From the NCBI GenBank assembly GCA_026770585.1, contig MU647550.1:4590-16860 (forward strand): a stretch of 12,271 nt of DNA, read 5' to 3'. Position numbers and translations under genes: made by a program. Under the pieces are notes generated by a model. That model did no database searches. It was not told the origin of the DNA and saw nothing but the letters and a program-made list of their open reading frames with translations. The stretch is from Baffinella frigidus. Taxonomy: Eukaryota; Cryptophyceae; Cryptomonadales; Baffinellaceae. Below, piece by piece: positions 6,690-12,271 of the stretch. The stretch's first letter is position 1; every line of letters begins with the position of its first letter.

Positions 6690-6868
6690 CATGATATCAA
6701 CACCGGTCTTAGTCAGAGAGTGTCGTGGTGCGAGAATCGCCGCTGGCACGAGCTGACCTGGCGGGGCACGGTCGGCAGTGGAGTATTCATGATCTCAGCC
6801 ATAGATTGTTTGTCACGAGTCCTTGCTGGCAGCAGCTGACCTGGCTGCGGCTTTGGCAGGGAGGGGAG

Positions 6869-6942
6869 ATGGCGATTTGCAAGGTCTGCAACGATCCGGA
6901 CGGTGACGAGCGCATGCTGCTCTGCGACGTCTGCGACTCTGG
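6869..6942 (+). CDS. PHD gene exon 1 (first half of PHD finger)
   Basis: MAICKVCNDPDGDERMLLCD, then VCDSG, with the Gly codon split (GG|G). The donor is GTGCGC. The ATG context (GGGAGATGG) is good. The exon may instead begin at 6860 after TTGGCAG, reading GGEM in the same frame; in that case the initiator is upstream. Confidence 0.85.
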
Positions 6943-9900
6943 GTGCGCCCTGCCCCGCGCTGCTCGGCAATTCACTCCTCCACATCTCGCCGACCTTGCA
7001 AGGCTAGACCTCGAGACTGAACGGCGAGCTGGGCGTCGGGAGTAGTCAAAATTTGTGCGGCGTCAGGTACCACTACGACTGCCTGACGCCGAAGCTGGCG
7101 GGAATCCCGGACGATGACTGGATCTGCTCTGTGTGCTCTCAGAACCTCCCGGAATGGGCCAAGTTCAAGGTCCACCCACCCTGAACTAGCGCCGCCCTAG
7201 TTTGCAACACGTCGCCACCCAGGCTGCCGGCGTCAGCTCTCTCGCTCGCTCTATCTGCCAGCGGCTGCCTGCTCACGTGTTTGTTGGGACTCGCGTCGAG
7301 GCTCCGACAGCTGAGCGACAGGGCATGCTTTGTGGGGCAGGTGGGCGAGAGATGTCTGGTGCAGTACCACGACGACGCGCGGTGGATCGGCAGGATTGTC
7401 AAGTTGCTCCCCACCCGACACCCGCAGACCTTGCCAAGATTTCCAACCGATGTTGCGTGCTTGCTCGGAGCTGCACGTGTCTTTGCAGACGTGCGCACAC
7501 CTTGGGTTGACTCAGCTGGCTTGGTTTGTGGCAGGATCGACAGGCCGCGCTTGCACGGCGCTGCAGTCGTGTTATCAAAGAAGGGTTTTGATAATTTGCT
7601 TAAGGTTGACTTAGCAAAGAAGGATTTGAGAGGGTGCTAAGTCAACCGTACGTACGGTTGACTGATCTTGGGTGGTGGCAGGATCGAAAGGCCGCGCTTG
7701 CACTGCGCTGCAGTGTCATGTTAGCAACGAAGGGTCTGAGCAGATCCTTACCGTTGACGTATCTGGGGTGGTGGCAGGATTGATATCTGGGGTGGTGGCA
7801 GGATTGATTGAGGGTTTGAGAAGGTGCGTACGGTTGACTTAGCTGCGTACGGTTGACTTAGCTGGGGTGGTGGCAGGATCGAGGGGCCGCAGGCGCTGAT
7901 GCACTTCGACGGGTGGCACAAGAGACACGACCTCGAAGTCCCCCGCAGCATGTTCCGGTACCCTCCCACCAGCCACCACAAGTGCACCACAGCAAACGTT
8001 GAGGGTTGAGTCTGCAGGGGAAATCGACTTTGGTCATTCTTCGATTTGGTTCTCTTCTGGTGGTTGGTGGTCGTCCCTCCCCCGAGACACCACACACCCA
8101 GCCGCGCCCGGCGACACTCCACTAAGTGGTCCACCGAGTAGCCACTCAGTGGACCTCGCCCAGAAGTCCACACTCGCTGGCTGGCGCTCGCCTCCTCATG
8201 AAGGGTGGTTGCCAGGGGGCTGGATTTCACAGCACAACGGTTTTAATTCAAAACTTTCAGGCAATGAAATTTACTACACATAGTGGGGTTTACTAGTAAT
8301 ATTAAAGCAGCCGTGTAGCAATTTTCATTGAACCCACACGTTTTAAATTAAAACCGTTTTCTTATGTGATTGGAGCGAGGCGTGGTGTGTGGTAACATGC
8401 TTGGTTGGTGAAGGCCGGTTGGCCTGGTGGCTGGCTGACATGCTGCGTGGTTCACCCGCTGGCTGACCGTGTGGCTTTCGGCAGGGTGTGTGGCCAGATG
8501 GTTGGTGAAGGCCTCTTGCCCCTGGTGGCTGACCTGGTCGGTTGTTTCCCTGCTGGCTCACCGGGTGGCTTTTGGAAGGGATCTTCCGCGGCTGGCTTGC
8601 AGCTTCGGTGCTATCAGGCTGCACGCGATGCCTGCCTGGTGTCACGGTGGATTGCCACGAGGCATGGTGGGTGTGGGTTGACTGGTGGTGACATGGTGGG
8701 TGGTGGCTGGCTGACCTGCGGCGGATCTGGCTGGCAGGGATCTTCAAGGCTGGTTGGCCTCGTGGCTCTCCTCACGCGGACCTGTGTCCCTGCTGCCTTT
8801 CCCTGCTGCCTGACGTGGTGGGTGTTGGGCAGGGATCTCCCGGCGCAGGAGATCCTCGACCGGGCAATCCGGTCGCGGCTGCTGACAAAGAAGGAGGAGG
8901 CTGCTCGGCTAGTGCGCCTCGACCAGGACGCCCTCCTCCAGACCGAGAAAGCCCTTGTGCGCCCCCCCCCTCCACCCACCCCCCATCCACCCCCCCTCCG
9001 CCCAACGGCAACCGACTGACTGACTGAGCGCCGAGCATGCATGCATTGTGATGGTTGGCAGTGTGTGGTGTTGGTTGCTTGGACGCCTGGCTTCACGTTG
9101 CGAGCAGGCGCGGGCAGGCGCGTGTGGAGTATCGCAACCTGCCGCTCACTTGACAACGTCTTCGTGTCCTCCCCTGCCCGCGGAGGTGCTGTCCTGGCGT
9201 GACCATCACATGGTGCTTAGGGTGCTGAATGTGTAGCGGGAAGAAAGTGCTGGATTTGTGGCGGGGAGTAAGTGAATTTGTGGCGGGGAGCAGCAGAAGG
9301 TGCTGAATTGATGGCGGGGAGTGGGTCGATGAGACGGAGCCGTCCGCGTGTCCTGCCCTGGCGGCAGTGATGTCCTGGGGGTGCAGGATTTAGTGGATTC
9401 TAAACTCGGTGCTGAATTTATTGGGGAGTAGGTGGAAGAGACGGAGCCGAAAATCGCGTCGCTGCGCGAACAGATCGCCAAGGTTGAGAAGGTTCGCCCC
9501 CTCCCCAATTTTCAATGCAAATAATTCGCCCCCCCACCCCCTCAATTTCCAATGTAAATTTTGGACCCCCCCAGGAAATTCACATGTGAAATTTGGGGGG
9601 AGGTGAATTGATGAGGAGCCCAAATGAAAGTGGAACAGAGCTAGAAGGTCTGTGCGCGCGCCCCTACGCCTTCCCCGTATGCCTCAATCCTACAGATTCT
9701 TCCTAAGGAGAGAGACTTTTATTGAACTTATGACGTCGGATCGTAAACTTAAGGCGTCCAGAGAGGGCTTCAAGGAAAAATGGCTCAAGGCCGACCAACT
9801 ATGCCGCGATTTCGGAGCATGCCCGAGGCGTGCTGGGGCACGGGTGCTTGCGCACTGGCAATGGGGTGAGTGAGGGCTTTCTGAATAACCCTTAAGCGAA

Positions 9901-10452
9901 AAGACCTACGACCCTACGGTAGGCAACGCGTAGGGACATAGGGGGGTTCCTACGGATAAGGCAACGGAATCTCAGGGGAGTACTGGCGCTGGAGTGAAGG
10001 GGGGTGCCAGGGGGGTGCCAGGGGGGTGACGTGGGGGTGACATGGGGAGTGTCTGGGTGGCAGGGGACGGGAGACGCCGTGGAGATCAAGGCCCACATTT
10101 CAACCCTGCAAGGGTACTGCTCCCTCTTGCCCTCCCCTGGCTTCCCAACCTCGCCGTTTTGCCCACAAACGCGCTTCATTCGGGAAGGCTAAGTGCTCCC
10201 TCAGGAACTCTCTCTCGAAGTGGCGGGGGCCTTTGACCAGTTTGACCAATCTGACCAATTCGATCAGTTTGACATTCAGTGGCGCGGGGGAACGCTGAGG
10301 AGGGTCGGGATGCTCGAGTGGCCAGGCGCAACTAAGGTCCTGCAGCAGGGGCGGGTGGTTGGGTGCGAGAGGGGGGGGGTGGGACCGTACACTGCCGCGG
10401 TTGAAGGCCACGCCGAAGGATCCTAAGGGGGGGGGGGAGAGAGAGACAGAGC

Positions 10453-10483
<31 letters not shown>

Positions 10484-10739
10484 GCCACGCCGGAGGATCC
10501 CTCTTACACCACGGGGAAATGGTGAACCCGGGGTTTGATGATCTCAGGACTCGTTGTGACCGAATGGGGCGCGGCGCTGGCAGGCAAATCGCGCAGCTGC
10601 GGCGGCAGCTGCCCTCGTGGCACAAGCAGAGCCTGCAACCCAGGAAGGCCAAAGAGCCTGCGGCGCAGAAGGCGGGGCGGGAGGAGGCGACGAAGCCACG
10701 GCACTCGGATCGGTGCGTGCCGCGCGCGCTCTCTCTCTC

Positions 10740-10775
<36 letters not shown>

Positions 10776-10842
10776 GCACTCTCTCGCTCTCTCTGTATCT
10801 CTCTCTCTTGCACTCTCTGTCTCTCTCTCTCTCTCTCTCTTG

Positions 10843-10878
<36 letters not shown>

Positions 10879-12034
10879 CACTCTCTCTCTCTCTCTCTTG
10901 CACTCTCTCTCTCTTTCTGGCTGTTTCCTGCAACCGCTTGACGGGGGTGCATGCCGCAGCCACGGTTGAGGGTTTAGGGTGTAGACTTGCCACGAGGACA
11001 TTAGAGGTTTATGGCTTACTACGAGGACCGAGTACTAGCTCTGTCCCACTGGATTTGGGCTCCTCATCAATTCGCCCCCCCTCCCGCCAATTTCCAAGGT
11101 AAATTTTGCCCCCCCCCCCCATGAAATTCATGTGAGAAATTGGGGAGGGGGCGAATTGATGAGGGGCCCAAATCAAAGTTGGACAGAGCTAGGAGTACTC
11201 TGGGAGGTCGAGGGAAAGGAGAAAGGAGGGGGGTCGGTGCTGCACCTGACGTGGCAGGCAGGGAGTGATGATCCTCCCTCGTGTCACGTGCCTGGTGCAT
11301 GCACCAACTTCACGTGTGACAAGGCAGGCAGCACTGATGGTCGTGTGGCGGGTGGGTGGTTTAAAACCCGCAACCCTAAACCCTGAACCCTACGCCCGAA
11401 ACCCTACACACTGAAGCAGGGTGACGACGCTAGCCGCGACGGGGTGCGATGATGGCTGGGGAACCCTAAACCCTAAGCCCTAAACAGTTTCGTGTTTGAG
11501 GTGTAGGGTTACTTACGTTGGGTGGCGGCGTTTGGGTGGCAGGGTGACAGTGCGATGATGGCTGGAGTGACTGCCTGACGGGCTTGTGGCGGGTGGGCGG
11601 TTTGAACCCCAAACCGTAGGAGGTGGAGTTAGAATCCGTCCGGAAAATGCTCGTATGAGCGGCCGACACGGGGTAGAGTAGTGGCACAAAGCGTAGCATG
11701 TGCGGCGCTGACGCTGGTTGTTTGGCAATAAGTTATCAATCTCTCTGAACTCTAAACCCTACACCCTGACGCAGAGTCACGACGCTCGCCGCGACAGGGT
11801 GCGATGATGGCTGGAGCGACTGCTGCGTCGAGTGCGGGTAGAGCCCTCCCCCCCGTCACCATCTCTCTCTTTCTCTCCCTCCCTCCCGCCACCTCTCTCC
11901 CTCCCAGCACCATCAACCACCCCAGGACAAGCAACCACCACGGCCGGCCGGCCTGCGCGATTGAGCTGTATGGGCCCTGCGAGAAAGCATTGGCATCCGG
12001 GGCCACAGCGCGAAGATCCGAGAGAGGCAGGCAG
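6869..12034 (+). CDS. PHD finger and Tudor/chromo-barrel-like coiled-coil protein (9 exons, 3' part missing)
   Basis: This is probably a nuclear chromatin reader. Exons: 6869-6942, 7067-7169, 7341-7397, about 7877-7957, 8833-8956, 9432-9491, 10064-10113, 10584-10712 and 11908-12034. The PHD finger occupies residues 4-48 with all eight zinc ligands: C4, C7, C19, C22, H27, C30, C45, C48, plus W43. Next comes a beta-rich segment (CLVQYHDDARWIGRI, then ALMHFDGWHKRHDLEVP) like Tudor, MBT or chromo-barrel folds. A charged coiled coil (EILDRAIRSRLLTKKEEAAR, VEETEPKIASLREQIAKVEK, ISTLQGQIAQLRRQL) and a Lys/Arg/Ala-rich tail follow. All joins keep phase except exon 3 to 4, which is unresolved. Methyl-lysine binding is inferred from the fold. 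I do not recognise an exact orthologue. The start could be ATG 6869 or an upstream exon. Confidence 0.8.
7067..7169 (+). CDS. PHD gene exon 2 (second half of PHD finger)
   Basis: After acceptor GCGTCAG the split Gly codon is completed and YHYDCLTPKLAGIPDDDWIC, then SVC follow: the H-x2-C and C-x2-C ligands at the expected spacing. Ends AKFK|GTCCAC, phase 0. Intron 1 is 124 bp. Confidence 0.93.
7341..7397 (+). CDS. PHD gene exon 3 (first strands of Tudor-like domain)
   Basis: After acceptor GGGGCAG, phase 0, the exon encodes VGERCLVQYHDDARWIGRI, typical of the first two Tudor strands. I place the donor at ATT|GTCAAG. The true 3' limit is uncertain: a GA-type donor at GGCAG|GATTGT would match the acceptor repeat GGCAG|GAT and also keep frame. 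Confidence 0.7.
7526..7882 (+). repeat. Five repeats of the exon 4 acceptor region
   Basis: The string (G)GGTGGTGGCAGGATYGA occurs at about 7526-7545 (variant), 7670-7687, 7764-7784, 7788-7808 and 7863-7882. The first two copies also carry AGGCCGCGCTTGCACNGCGC and CTGCAG, resembling the true exon start GGGGCCGCAGGCGCTG. Only the last copy leads into the HFDGW exon. Confidence 0.85.
7604..7663. repeat. Nested palindromes of GGTTGACTTAGCA
   Basis: GGTTGACTTAGCA (7604-7616) is inverted perfectly at 7635-7647. Overlapping this, 7640-7663 is a perfect 24-bp palindrome, AGTCAACCGTAC and its complement. Two tandem 19-bp copies of GCGTACGGTTGACTTAGCT follow at 7825-7862. All lie in intron 3 among the repeated acceptors. 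Confidence 0.85.
7877..7957 (+). CDS. PHD gene exon 4 (rest of Tudor-like domain)
   Basis: It encodes IEGPQALMHFDGWHKRHDLE, then VPRSMF and a split Arg codon (CG|N). HFDGW followed by a charged stretch is typical of MBT/chromo-barrel folds. Alternative starts in the same frame are 7884 (after GAG) and 7893 (after CCGCAG), both phase 0. The donor GTACCC begins a foldback arm. Confidence 0.75.
7966..8070. mobile_element. Foldback segment at the 5' end of PHD intron 4
   Basis: CCACCAGCCACCACAAG (7966-7982) is inverted at 8054-8070 (CTTCTGGTGGTTGGTGG) with two mismatches. The arm starts eight bases after the exon 4 donor. The leading GGTACCCTCCCACC resembles the GGTACCTCCCCACCA end of the intron 4 repeats in the eIF2B gene. 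Confidence 0.6.
8236..8358. mobile_element. Foldback (MITE-like) element, family C
   Basis: Arms of about 50 bp: AACGGTTTTAATTCAAAAC on the left and AACGGTTTTAATTTAAAAC inward from the right. Each is followed by CAATGAAAWTTRCTACAC and an AT-rich core (TTTACTAGTAATATTAAAGC). Lies in PHD intron 4. No clear target duplication. Confidence 0.87.
8400..8844 (+). repeat. Degenerate tandem repeats leading to the exon 5 acceptor
   Basis: The segment is rich in GGTGGCTGAC and TGCTGGCT units. A stretch of about 43 bases ending at the exon 5 start (8799-8844: TTCCCTGCTG...GGGATCTCCCG) recurs at 8546-8588, with a shorter GGCAGGGATCTTC copy at 8733-8745. The 205-codon frame across this region is intron plus exon 5, not a separate gene. 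Confidence 0.65.
8833..8956 (+). CDS. PHD gene exon 5 (coiled coil)
   Basis: The acceptor TTGGGCAG completes the Arg codon in phase: FR|DLPAQEILDRAIRSRLL, followed by TKKEEAARLVRLDQDALLQT and EKAL. Charged, heptad-like helix. The donor GTGCGC is the same hexamer as exon 1's. Reading on unspliced gives a proline run and then a stop. Confidence 0.85.
9222..9450 (+). repeat. Five repeats of the exon 6 acceptor region
   Basis: GTGCTGAATTTGTGGCGGGG-AGTA-type units occur at about 9222, 9247, 9271, 9300 and 9410. The copy at 9300-9343 also includes GAGACGGAGCCG, the start of exon 6. Only the last copy leads into the full coding exon. Confidence 0.85.
9432..9491 (+). CDS. PHD gene exon 6 (coiled coil)
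   Basis: Phase 0 at both ends; acceptor GGGAGTAG; encodes VEETEPKIASLREQIAKVEK. It continues the coiled coil of exon 5 directly. The donor GAGAAG|GTTCGCCCCC lies at the edge of a foldback arm. Confidence 0.85.
9492..9644. mobile_element. Rearranged copy of the 11037-11192 foldback
   Basis: The right arm (GGTGAATTGATGAGGAGCCC, AAATGAAAG, GGAACAGAGCTAG) matches the element at 11037-11192. The inner left arm TTCGCCCCCnCCCCAATTT is present twice (9492-9522 and 9525-9555); the outer left arm is missing. The first left-arm copy starts at the exon 6 donor. Confidence 0.75.
9904..9955. mobile_element. Relic of a family B foldback
   Basis: ACGACCCTACGGTAGGCAAC, GCGTAGGG and GGGGTTCCTACGG echo the CCTACGGTAGGC motifs of the elements at 2370 and 5143. 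Only a short inverted core remains. Confidence 0.4.
9998..10063 (+). repeat. Tandem GGGGGGTGCCA units before exon 7
   Basis: GGGGGGTGCCA is repeated twice, then decays into GGGGGTGAC units up to the real acceptor GGGTGGCAG|GGG. It resembles the multiplied acceptor regions before exons 4 and 6 but is shorter. Confidence 0.5.
10064..10113 (+). CDS. PHD gene exon 7
   Basis: After acceptor GGGTGGCAG, phase 0, it encodes GTGDAVEIKAHISTLQ and ends GG|GTACTG in phase 2. Joined to exon 8 it gives STLQGQIAQLRRQL, a continuous amphipathic helix. Intron 6 is 572 bp. Confidence 0.78.
10232..10276. repeat. 9-bp tandem repeat, five copies
   Basis: TTTGACCAG, TTTGACCAA, TCTGACCAA, TTCGATCAG, TTTGACATT follow one another. 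One frame reads repeated Phe-Asp-Gln, but the segment falls inside PHD intron 7 and no phase-consistent splice path includes it. Confidence 0.85.
10404..10500. repeat. GA microsatellite flanked by 20-bp direct repeats
   Basis: AAGGCCACGCCGAAGGATCC (10404-10423) recurs at 10481-10500 with one change. Between them lie a G run and a (GA)n tract of about 57 bp. It lies in PHD intron 7. Confidence 0.88.
10584..10712 (+). CDS. PHD gene exon 8
   Basis: The acceptor GCTGGCAG gives phase 2 entry. The exon encodes QIAQLRRQLPSWHKQSLQPR, then a basic Ala/Lys/Glu stretch ending HSD and a split Arg codon. The donor CG|GTGCGT runs into a CG block and then the CT microsatellite of intron 8. The basic stretch may be a nuclear localisation signal. 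Confidence 0.85.
10729..10918 (+). repeat. CT microsatellite in PHD intron 8
   Basis: About 190 bp of CTCTCT is interrupted by TTGCACTCTCT and TCGCTCTCT variants. As in eIF2B intron 6, the sense strand of the intron is pyrimidine-rich and the tract starts soon after the donor. Confidence 0.95.
11030..11199. mobile_element. MITE-like element with GAGTACT target duplication
   Basis: GAGTACT at 11030-11036 recurs at 11193-11199 around a 156-bp element. The arms are about 60 bp: AGCTCTGTCCCACTGGATTT on the left and TAGCTCTGTCCAACTTTGAT inward from the right. Both go on through TTGGGCYCCTCATCAATTCG and CCCCC. If the ends are taken as CTAGCTCTGTCC, the duplication is only GAGTA. Lies in PHD intron 8; related to 9492-9644. 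Confidence 0.9.
11361..11490. repeat. Telomere-like CCCTAAA units
   Basis: Two clusters, 11361-11412 and 11460-11490, contain AACCCTAAACCCTGAACCCT and ACCCTAAACCCTAAGCCCTA-like strings. A smaller one (CTAAACCCTACACCC) is at 11752-11767, and a G-strand one (GAGGGTTTAGGGTGTAG) is at 10967-10983. All are in PHD intron 8. Confidence 0.7.
11421..11814. repeat. Dispersed direct repeats in PHD intron 8
   Basis: GACGACGCTAGCCGCGACGG-GTGCGATGATGGCTGG (11423-11459) recurs as CACGACGCTCGCCGCGACAG-GTGCGATGATGGCTGG (11778-11814), with a shorter GTGCGATGATGGCTGGAGTG copy near 11550. GTGGCGGGTGGGYGGTTT is also shared (about 11344 and 11586). Each copy neighbours telomere-like units. Confidence 0.75.
11908..12034 (+). 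CDS. PHD gene exon 9 (tentative)
   Basis: A long pyrimidine tract and CCCTCCCAG give the best acceptor in the window, and entry is in the required phase 2. The exon encodes 42 codons, including CAIELYGPCEKALASGATAR and SERGRQ, ending CAG|GTAGTC. No family match is recognised; support comes from splice sites and phase only. Confidence 0.55.
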
Positions 12035-12271
12035 GTAGTCAGGTAGTGCGTGTAGGCTGGTATGCGTGTTGGTACCCGGAAGTAAATCAGGAAGTGAGAG
12101 TCGGCCTGGTGGGACCGCAGGGGGGGGGGAGGCTGCTGGTTGGCAGGGAGTCAGAAAGTGAGTGGCGGTAGTCAGTCAGTTGAGGTCTGCTGGTTGGTGC
12201 CGCAGAGGGAGAGAGTCAGGTAGTGAGTGGCGGCTGATATGATGGGGTTGGTACCGCAGGGCGACCCGAGG
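12035..12271 (+). repeat. Intron after exon 9 with repeated donor- and acceptor-like strings
   Basis: The GTAGTCAGGTAGTG after exon 9 is echoed by GAGTCAGAAAGTGAGTGGCG (about 12149) and GAGTCAGGTAGTGAGTGGCG (about 12212). Acceptor-like GTGGGACCGCAGGG, TTGGTGCCGCAGAG and TTGGTACCGCAGGG occur at about 12111, 12194 and 12248. The last may open the next exon at 12260, but only 12 bases remain. Confidence 0.5.

Larger units (their letters stand above)
6332..6868. promoter_or_regulatory. Putative bidirectional promoter between eIF2B-alpha and the PHD gene
   Basis: The gap separates the two divergent start codons. It contains the sites listed separately below. An acceptor-like duplication just before the PHD gene (GAGCTGACCTGGCGG at about 6751, CAGCTGACCTGGCTG at about 6832) raises the possibility that the plus-strand gene has an upstream 5'UTR exon within this interval. 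Confidence 0.55.

Noticed and set aside
8405-9019. 204-codon plus-strand frame as an independent gene.
   Set aside because: Only the part from 8833 to 8956 reads like protein; the first half is degenerate GGTGGCTGAC repeat and the end is a proline run in the next intron.
9645-9670. AAGGTCTGTGCGCGCGCCCC resembles the start of eIF2B intron 3 (ACGGTCTGTGCGCCCCTGCG).
   Set aside because: The shared part is short and GC-rich; without further copies it cannot be separated from chance.
9652-9873. Plus-strand frame with FIELMTSDRKLKASREGF and FKEKWLKADQLC.
   Set aside because: It looks coding-like, but the CCTACAG acceptor gives the wrong phase after exon 6, and exon 6 joins exon 7 in phase without it. 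It may be a relic of another sequence.
10332-11102. Long frames of Ser-Leu or Arg-Glu repeats on both strands.
   Set aside because: These are translations of the CT/GA microsatellites.
1-12271. CRISPR array, tRNA or rRNA genes, or a bacterial-type operon.
   Set aside because: No regular spacer-repeat pattern, no cloverleaf or rRNA-like conserved segment was seen, and the genes are spliced eukaryotic genes.

Overview
The window is nuclear DNA from a eukaryote, most likely a GC-rich alga or other protist. It has spliceosomal GT-AG introns, TTTAGGG-type telomeric repeats scattered through the introns, long CT/GA microsatellites and many foldback (MITE-like) elements. The encoded eIF2B-alpha looks closest to the plant type as I recall that family, and TTTAGGG is common in the green lineage and several other algal groups. 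I cannot name the species.

Hidden in the small ORFs are two divergently transcribed, intron-rich genes, both cut by the window edges. On the minus strand, from about 6331 down to 801, are eight exons of the alpha subunit of translation initiation factor eIF2B. Every join is in phase and the product covers about the first 198 residues, roughly two thirds of the protein; the C-terminal third is not found and should lie left of position 1. On the plus strand, from about 6869 to 12034, are nine exons of a probable chromatin reader: an N-terminal C4HC3 PHD finger, a Tudor/chromo-barrel-like segment, then a coiled coil and a basic tail. Its 3' end lies right of the window. One join in this gene (exon 3 to 4) is unresolved.

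The two start codons are 537 bp apart. The gap should be a bidirectional promoter. It holds four GTATAC-type motifs, an E2F-like site in the loop of an inverted repeat, a GGA-rich tract and a 47-bp near-perfect palindrome.

The introns are the unusual part. Most of the longer ones contain at least one foldback element of about 100-160 bp, in several recognisable families; one has a clear 6-bp target duplication and another a 5-7 bp one. Beside many exons, the sequence spanning the splice junction is repeated two to five times inside the neighbouring intron. In three introns the 5' splice site lies in, or directly against, the arm of a foldback element, as expected if such elements create or remodel introns. 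I could run no alignment or search: gene identities rest on recalled family patterns, and exon limits on GT/AG sites, reading phase and homology.
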